From Actinernus sp. WN-2022 (lineage: Eukaryota; Cnidaria; Anthozoa; Actiniaria; Actinernidae), in assembly GCA_030867875.1 (NCBI GenBank), contig JAOWCC010000804.1, positions 42,929 through 106,928 on the forward strand: a stretch of DNA of 64,000 nt, read 5' to 3'. This document shows positions 56,198 through 64,000 of this stretch, in pieces. The position numbers and the translations under genes were made by a program. How positions within the stretch are numbered: position 1 is the first letter of the stretch; each line of letters opens with the position of its first letter. The notes beneath the pieces were generated by a model. That model did not search any database and was not told the DNA's origin. It was given only the letters and a program-made list of their open reading frames with translations.

Positions 56198-57265
56198 TAG
56201 CGGGTGTTAATTATGTTTTATTGGGTAGACAAAAATAGCAACTGAAGATATAAAGCGAAACTCTTTATTAATGTCAAATGTTAAAACTCGAAAAAAAAAA
56301 AATATACTGCAGTATAACTCTTCTATATTTAAAAAAAAGTTAAACGGGACTTATTGCTGCCGTCCATACATGTAACTTTGGTGCTTCTTAAAAACATCCC
56401 ATGTGACAAAGTAATTTATTCAGTCAACAAACCATAAGTGTCCGCTTTATGAGAGACCGTAGACAAAAGAAAAATCCAATTTTCATTTTCAAAAGTGTCC
56501 GCGTCCGCTTACGAGAGACTAGACTAATATAGCAAGTACCGCATACAAAAATCCTGCAAAATCACCGGATCCGAGGTGTGGACCTAACCAGCCAAAATAT
56601 AAAATTATGACGACAGTAGCAAAGTTGATACGGTGTGATACTCCAAAAATGGCACCACGGCTAGCTAAACCTGACACAAAAAGGTGCTCGCACCAGAATG
56701 CAGCCATGGACAGCTGTTTCGTCCTCATTAGGACTCGTCAGCATGGCATAGCAAGCAAAGTGAGCTTCGGCGAGAACCGACTACTCACAAAGCCAACAGT
56801 ACTCTAGCGCAGAGCTCAGAGATTATTAATAATAAGCTTGTTTATCGGGTGTCACAAAGAGACGCGTGTGGCAAAGAGACAGAAAAACAAGCAAAACTCA
56901 ACCTTAGTGTGTCAGTACCAAAGATAGAGCCTAATAAACGCTGGCCAGACCAGCTTAATAAAATGATGACAAAACAGGAATAGTCGGATCTAAGAAGACC
57001 TACGGTACAAAAATGTATAAAACTAGACTGATAAGCAAGTACCGCATACAAAAATCCTGCAAAAACACCGGATCCGACCTAACCAGCCAAAATATAAAAT
57101 TATGACGACAGTAGCAAAGCTGATACGGTGTGATACGAGAGAGTGTCCGCTTATGGGAATGTGTAAATACAGAGTTTGACTGGGGGGTAAAACGGGGATT
57201 TGAAAAGGCGTCCGTAAGTAGAGCTGCCCGCTTACGAGAGTGTCCGTTAGCGGAGAGTTTTATTT
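56198..57265. repeat. Possible right-end extension with CTTACGAGAG words
   Basis: GTCCGCTT and CTTACGAGAG recur at about 56,440, 56,500, 57,140 and 57,220-57,262. A 110-130-bp block (GCAAGTACCGCATAC ... GATACGGTGTGATAC) is duplicated at 56,527-56,645 and 57,027-57,140. This looks like the terminal region of the large element or of a relative. Confidence 0.5.
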
Positions 57266-57699
57266 GTTATTAAGCATCGGGTCTTATCAAAAACTACGTG
57301 AACTGACTGATAAAAAGTGACGGGATAGCTCACTATACAGTAACTATATACCCAAACATCCTCAAATTCGTACCACTTTTCAATGTCAGAGTAAAGTAAA
57401 AATAAGATTTTTTTTTAAAAGGCCGCACCCTCCTTTTCTTTAATCCGGACGCTAAACATGTTTTTTTCAACTCAGTGACTTGGCGTTGATTGCCGGGTTG
57501 ATTCCTTTCACTATTCGCTGACCATCAGTGCGCTTTTAGTAAATCAGTGTAGTAAATTACTTCTAACATTTTATTTTTAATTCGTAAATCAGACTAGCAA
57601 AGCTAAACTGAATCTAATCATAGAACCCTTAGTTCGTCAATGGAGTATTTCGATAAGATTGGGAATCTAACAGAAAAAATAAATAACGAGAACAAAGAA
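57266..57699. other. Gene-free stretch
   Basis: Nothing supported apart from an A/T-run near 57,410. Confidence 0.4.
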
Positions 57700-57950
57700 T
57701 GATATAGTGCGGGAGATTTTTAACTGTAATCTTCTCTCGTTAACACCGGACAACAATACAAATCGTTTGCGGACATTGTTGGATACTTTTCAACTTGATC
57801 AACTTATAAATGCAAGGATAACCAACTCCAGCTCGTCGCTCTTAAATGTCTTCACCGCCAGTAGTAATCCTGAAAAGGCTCTTGCTGCCGGTGAGCACCA
57901 TTTGGGTATAAGTGATCATAGCTTCAGTGTAGTTCATTCTTTGCAATTAG
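57700..57950 (+). mobile_element. LINE endonuclease fragment
   Basis: The frame reads FNCNLLSLTPDNNTNRLRTL, DTFQLDQLI, ITNSSSSLLNVF and GISDHSF: the segment of an APE-type LINE endonuclease from the catalytic D/N motif to the SDH motif. Small indels and the loss of both flanks make it a dead fragment. Confidence 0.7.
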
Positions 57951-58227
57951 AAAGTTTAATGGCTTCCCTAGAAAGTATGTCAACATTATTAGAGCTATAC
58001 ACCTGACTCGCAAATATTAAATGGGTTGAATCCATCACATTAAATTGAACCCTGACCAAATTATAATCTAAGCAATCTCACAAAAATGTACTCTGATTAC
58101 AGTCAGAACAGGTGGGTGAGAGACCTCGTCGTTTACCTGGGAACTTGTTTACTGACGGATAGGAGTTAGGTTTTTGGTACGGGTTAGGGTTATTTTTTTA
58201 AATGGCAGTCGTTCCATCTCATGTTTC

Positions 58228-58300
58228 TGTGGCTCATTGGTAATAAAGTTCTGGTTGGCTTGCACATTGAAGGTCTCGGGTTCAAACCCCGTGGAGGGGT
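58228..58300 (+). other. tRNA-like segment (SINE head or tRNA relic)
   Basis: TGGCTCATTGG (58230) and GGGTTCAAACC (58278) resemble A and B boxes at tRNA spacing. I could not draw a full cloverleaf with conserved anticodon arm, so I favour a SINE head or tRNA pseudogene. Confidence 0.4.
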
Positions 58301-58327
58301 TTTTATTTATTTATTTATGTCTTTATT

Positions 58328-59327
58328 ACTCGGGCTGCCTGTGGCAGGAACGAGTCTAAATCTGCAGGACGTTTTTTTTTTTGTTTCATGCAGCAAAATT
58401 TTTGCGCATGCGTCATAAATTATGCATTAATTGTTGGCGCTAATAGATTTATCTCCAGTCCAGTCACCATCTTCTGCGGACGCTATCAGCTTGTTTGAGG
58501 TACGTTTCGAAGGTTTTATGCCACATTTCATCACATTTCATTTTACTCTCGGTCATAATACAATACACAGCGCAAACACCGTGATCTGTAGGCCAACACT
58601 AAAATAATTTTGAGCGTGTTTTTCGCTGTCGCTCGCCAAAACGAAGCCAGAAATACCCTAGAGAAATAAACACTCAGCACAGAATAATTTATGATGAGCG
58701 AAGCAATATTCAACTCTCAAGGTAAACTTAAACAATAATCGTCTCACGGCCGAGGTTTTGGTTCGAGAAATTAAATGCTTGCAACAGTTCCCTTTATAGT
58801 TCTGTAATATAATGAGCAGACTGCAATTTTGGGAAGGAGGGTAAAAGCTTTTAAATATAGATAATCAAGAGGCATTTCTGTTAATAAATACCAATATCGA
58901 CGCGAGCTGTAATAAAGAGCCGCAGGGTAGAATGAACAGTAGAGAAATATAGTGATAGCTCCATCATAGGTGGACAGGATACAACTTATAATATGGGACA
59001 AATATAAACATACATTTGAGACACTCATCTATTTAGTACTCTGAACCTGGAGAACAGCAGACTAAATTGTAAGCGTGCGTTACATGAATAAGTAGAGGTC
59101 AACTTCTTTAATTTACATACACGAGAAAAACAAAAATATTAAATTACATATATATATATACTAGGGGAGCAGAGAATGAATGTCACCGCGCTACCGGCCA
59201 CTCCTAAAGACTGCTAAATTCAGCTAATAATTCTTCCCTTCGGTCATTACTAAAAGGATTTCAAATGAAAGTGCATTTCATCTTCAATCTCATGTGGCCC
59301 GAGTGAAAGCCCAGATGGGCTTTTGTT
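58328..59327 (+). mobile_element. Helentron-like element, copy F
   Basis: Starts ACTCGGGCTGCCTGTGGCAG and AACGAGTC, ends GCCCGAGTGAAAGCCCA GATGGGCTTTTGTT. The right half (58,930-59,320) matches copy B (23,495-24,024) without the 120-bp MITE. Confidence 0.7.
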
Positions 59328-60791
59328 TCATGCAACAAAATTTTGACTTTTGACCCATGCGGTTATATTTTTTTGGTTCCCATGTATTAAATTTCAAGTT
59401 CACCACCAATCAGATTGCACTGTGCTGGTCACGTAACACTTTCCAGGTTAATTTATTTACATAATTTAATACAGTAAATCAAGATGGTCGACCCGCGAGG
59501 AAATTTCTCTCAAATTTGGAGTCCCATCTCTCAAATGTAAGCAGTTTAACGTTTTATTTAACTTCACCGTGCGAAAGCCTTCCAACAAGCTCAGGATATT
59601 TCAACTGGCGCTCTTGTCGGAGCCGAAGGACCGCGTTTTTTACCCAGATGGCCAGTGATTTTATATACGACACGACGCCGGACCTGAAGGGGCTGCATGA
59701 TCAAACTCAAAGCCAGGATCCAGCTAATCCACACATATCGAATTGGAATTTAGCGTGTTGCTTTGCTGCTGAAACCAAGGCTTCTTCGATAGAAATGGCA
59801 AGATGTTGTGTTTTTCTAGGAGGACAAACTATTTCTCGTTTAAGCTTCTCTTTCGCCACGGCTTTGTTATTTGAATCTCTGTGGATTGGTATACTCAAAT
59901 ATACTGTACAATACCATACAACTGAATAAGAAGTCTTTATCAAAGCCAAACTCAACTTCAACTCAAGAGCAAAGCTGAGAGGGAAAGTGAAACTGAATAG
60001 TGTCTTGTCAGGTCATGAAGGTACGGTGAGGTTGAAATCATTGCGTGTTTATATCTGCATTTCTTTGTCGATTTTTTGCGATAGTTAGTGTACTTTTTTA
60101 CCAAGTCTATTTATATCCAGTGTTATCCTTCTGATCATGATTATATACGTCAATCTCTGGAAGAATGCAGACATGCCAGTAGAAGATAACTGCAAATTTT
60201 ATTAAGTCGAAGAACCAGACATGTACGTACATAATCACATGTACACAGAGACTTGAGCACTGCAAACACTCATTGTCATAAAACTAGTCGCAAGCACATC
60301 TTAATTACTTAAACGAATTTTAGGAAAAAGCAGAAAAGTGAGGCGAGTTAGAAAACAACTGAAGCCGTAAGGACGGAGAAGAGAGAAATCAGAGATATTT
60401 TTAAAAAATGGAGAATTGTTTTGTAAAATCACGTCAAAAAGTCTGTAGGGTAACTAAAAGCCAAAGCGAACCAGAGGAAAATGTAAATTTCATGCTACAG
60501 TATCTCCAATCATTTCACATACCCGAGCAGTCGCAAAACCCATCTGACATTAATGGGAAGAGTTCAACTTTTCCCAGGAATGTTGAACTCTTACCATTAA
60601 TGTCTGGTGGGTTTTGACAAATTACCATGTTTTTTTGAAATTTTTCCCTGTGATTCTCTCCAAAAATCTGAAAAATAAAAAGAGTCACTGCAAAATCATG
60701 CTGTCTTATTCAATGTCTCAGATGTATTTATAATTTTATTTTAATAGAATTGGATTAATTTTATCTGAACAAAATTTGGCCCATCAGAACC

Positions 60792-60985
60792 AGTAAGCTC
60801 AGTGGTTAAGTGTCAGTCTGTTGTGCACTGAGGAGGTAGTCAGAGTTCAAATCTAGGTAGAACCTTAAAATAACTGAGAGAACTGGTACTGCATGCCTTT
60901 GCTCTGACATCTGCAAATGGTTCTAAAAGCTTTGTGTCTTCTTGGATCACAATGTTAAATTGTAGGCCAACACTGAGAATGCAAC
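60792..60985 (+). mobile_element. tRNA-like SINE segment within copy G
   Basis: AAGCTCAGTGGTTAAGTG and GAGTTCAAATC, the counterpart of 21,893-22,090; here the upstream flank differs, consistent with an independent left boundary. Confidence 0.5.
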
Positions 60986-61211
60986 CAAATCTCTGGTAGT
61001 GACCACCCTCAAGTGTAGTGGAATTATATAGTCATATAGATATAGAGTAAATGAATTTGTCACCGATTATAGCAATACCATGCTAAATACATTGACTCTC
61101 TCCTCTGTTAGTAGTAGTAGTAGTAGTAGTTCCCTTGGTGCCACTATATACATTTTATACATTTTATATATTATAAATATACAAGCTAAATCTAGTAGAT
61201 TACATACTACA

Positions 61212-61794
61212 TAAAACTTCAAAAACTCATGAATAATTAATGAGCATTTTGTCCAATCAGATGAAGCAAATCAGCCACGTGGATGCTCCTTTATACCTGA
61301 TAAAATCTCATCATTCTAAAATGCCCGCGGAGGGATTTGAATTCTGTCCCAGGGGGAAACGGGGTTAATGATTGAGACAATGGAATTTCTATTGATGTTT
61401 CGGCTTTCTCATTGAATTGCTAATTAGGATGAACGTTTTATATAAAGAATACTAATGAACATGAAATTTTATATAAAGTTTCATCCTAATTAAGAATTCA
61501 CTGATAAAGACCCAAAGATAGCAAAAAGTACACGGAACATAAGGTACCTAGATAATAATTTTTGCACTAAATTTACTAATATCACCAAACTACCGAGATA
61601 CACAGATAATATTTTTAAAATGAAGTTATCCAACTACCATTACTTGTTTGCCGAGCCACTGTTTAGTTCCAATTATTAAACCAAACTCAAAGCCGTAAAA
61701 TAATAAAAACTTGCATTAAACTTACATATTTTTCGCCCTCAAATTTTTAAACTTGATAAAACACTCGCTGTTCGTGTTTTAAACAGTACATAAT
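61212..61794. other. AT-rich stretch with a short inverted repeat
   Basis: GAATTGCTAATTAGGATGAA near 61,413 pairs with TTCATCCTAATTAAGAATTC near 61,480. No gene is visible; it belongs to the material inserted into copy G. Confidence 0.5.
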
Positions 61795-63757
61795 AATAAT
61801 AATAATAATAATGCACTTATATAGCGCAAATTAGCATATGGAAAATGTTCAGATGCGCTTTTACAAAGTCTCTACTTTTAAAATACACTAACAAACTAAT
61901 AATTAACTAACCAATTAATTAAGAATAACAGTCCAATAAAATGCTATTACTACGAGTTAATGATAAAGTTTAGTCGATAATAGCGATAATAAAACTAGTC
62001 GTAAATAGTAGCTAAAGGCTAAAGACTTCTCTGAATAAGTAAGTCTTGAGCTGCTTCTTGAAATAGTCATAGGATTTGATTTCCCTAATACTAGCAGGTA
62101 ATTTATTCCATAGAAAAGGTGCGGCTGATGTAAATGACCTATCGCCAATAGTAGACAGTGATTTAAAGGACGGTACGATCAGCAGTAGCTCATTATTAGA
62201 TCTAGTGTTATAAAAAGAGCGCCCTCTGACTTTAATTAATTGGGAAATATACGAAGGGCACATATCATGGATAGCTTTGTAAGTGATAGTAAGTATCTTA
62301 AAGATTATTCTAGTTTTGACTGGAAGCCAGTGTAAGCTAATGAGAACCGGAGTAATATGTGTAAAACGGGAAACATTACATATGATTCTAGCGGCAGCAT
62401 ATTGAACTCTTTGAAGTTTTGCTATTTGGTAAGCAGGAAGACCATAACATAAACTGTTACAGTAGTCAAGGCGACATGAAATAAATGCATGGACAAGGAT
62501 AGTGCTAGACTCAATGGTTATTTTTTTTCTAATCTTTCTAATATAATGTTATGTAAAAAATAAAATGATGATTTACACGTTTTATTAATGTATGTCTCTA
62601 GAGACAGCCTTGGGTCCATCCAGACTCCAAGATTCTTGACAGAGAGGGTGGGTGTAACAACAGAGTTGGCAACAGAGAGATGACTGATTGAGTTTTTGTC
62701 AAGCTGTTGACGTGTGCCAATAATCATGAACTCAGTTTTTCCATGGTTCATTTTGAGCTTGTTCTCGTGCATCCAAGCCTGGATATCGTTGATACACTCT
62801 TCCATAGCTGTCACTGACTGCATGGTCTGGTTAGTATCCGGTCAGTTCGGCTTAAATGATCAGATATAGTTGTGTATCGTCTGCATATGCATGAGCGTGG
62901 GGTAAGTGTTTATCAATTATGCGAAATAAATCACTCGCATAGATGATAAAGAGCAGAGGGCCAAGACAGGAACCTTGAGGGAGGCCACAGTTAAGGTCAA
63001 ATTTCCTAGATGAAGCATTGTTAATGGAGACACGTTGGGATCGTCCAGACAGATAGGCAGTAAACCAGGAGAGAGCAGTACCAGAGACTCCAAGATTCAT
63101 TTGAAGCCGATTTAGCAAGATGGAGTGGTCAATCGTGTCAAAAGCAGGACTCAAATCTAAGAGAACTAATAGTGTTAAGTGTTGCTTGTTCATATTCAAT
63201 AGAATGTCGTTCATGACTTTCAGCAGTGCAGTCTCAGTACTATGGTTTTTTACGGTAGGCTGATTGAAGAGGTGGATACAGGCCATTCAGTGACATGTGC
63301 TCATGCAGTTGATTAAATACAGCTCTCTCTGTGAGTTTAGAGACGTAAGATAGATTACTAACTGGTCGCAGATTAGGAAAACAAGTGTCTAAGTCTGTAT
63401 TCTTCAGGTGAGGATAAACGAGTGCTTCTTTCCATAAATCAGGGAAGTGTCCGTACTCAAGAGACACGATATTTATCATGGAGCTAATCACCGGTAAAAT
63501 GGCATCTTTACACTGGAGTAAGAGTAAGGTCGGCATTGGGTCAAGTGTACATGACTTCTTACTTGCTGTTGTGATAAGATTAAGTATTCCTTGCTCAGAA
63601 ATAGTGTTGAACCCCGTGAATTCCACCGACGTGGCAGGTACACAAACCGCGGCCTGGGCAGTATTAGTGTTTTCGGAACAGTCCAGTTCATCACGAAGTT
63701 TGATAATTTTCTGCACAAAATAGTCTCATAAGTCATTAGCAAGCACATTATTGTCCT
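61795..63757 (-). mobile_element. Minus-strand L2-like LINE, RT to 3' end
   Basis: On the minus strand: SCTLDPMPTLLL, FPDLWKEALVYPHLK, PVSNLSYVSKLTERAVFNQL (63,600-63,300), STETALLKVMNDI, LLDLSPAFDTIDHSILLNRL, GLPQGSCLGPLLFIIYASDL and AYADDTQLY (63,280-62,860), then HGKTEFMIIGT and NLGVWMD (62,780-62,600). The tail part follows with RSFTSAAPFLWNKLPASIRE and FKKQLKTYLF (62,260-62,012), and the end is GCGCTATATAAGTGC plus (ATT)n. Frameshifts near 63,260, 62,840 and 62,520 break the ORF. The N-terminal endonuclease is missing. Confidence 0.85.
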
Positions 63758-64000
63758 TATAATCATGACTGCTGCCTTAAAAAATCTTTTTTATTGTTTT
63801 TATAAACGGATGGGTAAATAATGCATGTATCAGCAGCTTCCACCAGGGGTGGATCCATGGGAACCTAAGTGTCAGAATTAATTGTTTGTTGCCCATTGGT
63901 TTAGGGGGGGGGGGGGGGGGGGCAGCTCACTTTGGTTCATGGATTGGAACCAAGGGAACCGACCTTGTATGAATTTTTACTAATATTTACTAATTGCTAC

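Larger units (their letters stand above)
59328..64000 (+). mobile_element. Helentron-like element, copy G, split by a LINE
   Basis: It starts directly after copy F with CATGCAACAAAATTTTGAC, i.e. lacking the 5' hairpin, and follows copy A (from about 21,000) to 61,211, then again from 63,758 (AATCATGACTGCTGCC) to the window end. The interval 61,212-63,757 is an insertion absent from copy A at 22,322. A further 540 bp at 60,243-60,790 is present here but not in A. Confidence 0.65.

Noticed and set aside
58228..58300. Functional tRNA gene
   Set aside because: A- and B-box-like words are present, but I cannot form a proper anticodon arm, and no terminator T-run follows at the usual distance.

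Overview
The window is repeat-dense animal DNA, with no bacterial-style operons, no rRNA and no host gene I can recognise. Spliced GT-AG introns, many families of 5'-truncated LINEs, an almost complete Penelope-like element with a GIY-YIG domain, tRNA-derived SINEs and a wealth of short inverted-repeat elements suggest a metazoan. The mix of families makes a cnidarian (anthozoan, coral- or anemone-like) my best guess; this is inference, not proof.

Layout. 1-20 kb: remnants of several LINEs (4.2-4.6, 6.8-8.1, 14.3-15.8 and 19.2-20.5 kb), a SINE with tRNA-like promoter boxes (9.35 kb), a foldback element whose arms are minisatellites (5.0-6.46 kb) and several MITEs. 21-33 kb: a run of copies of one Helentron-like nonautonomous family, recognised by a 5' hairpin beginning ACTCGGGC and a 3' hairpin ending TTGTT. 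One copy splits a LINE reverse transcriptase gene. 33.6-36.2 kb: a Penelope-like element with an uninterrupted 856-codon ORF. 36.5-57.3 kb: one large nested structure. 57.3-64 kb: more Helentron-like copies, a LINE endonuclease fragment and a minus-strand L2-like LINE inserted in the last Helentron copy.

The most interesting object is the structure at about 36,519-56,197 (perhaps to 57,262). Both arms carry, in inverted order, a terminal CTCTCGTAAGCGGAC-type sequence, a 0.6-0.9 kb low-complexity block, and about 1.1 kb of unique arm sequence. Between the arms lies one multi-exon gene: two N-terminal Cys/His modules, a region whose acidic motifs follow the order seen in FEN1/XPG-like PIN nucleases, and a C-terminal CXC (tesmin/TSO1-like) cysteine cluster. 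I read this as a large terminal-inverted-repeat transposon, or a gene captured by one, that I cannot assign to a known superfamily. The copy is dead: it has two in-frame stops and a LINE inserted in the gene. The left arm has been hit by at least four further insertions; the right arm preserves their empty sites, so insertion boundaries can be read to the base for two of them (a 9-bp TSD and a TTAA TSD). The right arm is split by a LINE tail that was itself hit by a Helentron-like element.

Nothing here looks like a cooperating set of genes; the unifying story is layered transposition, with the order of insertions readable from nesting.
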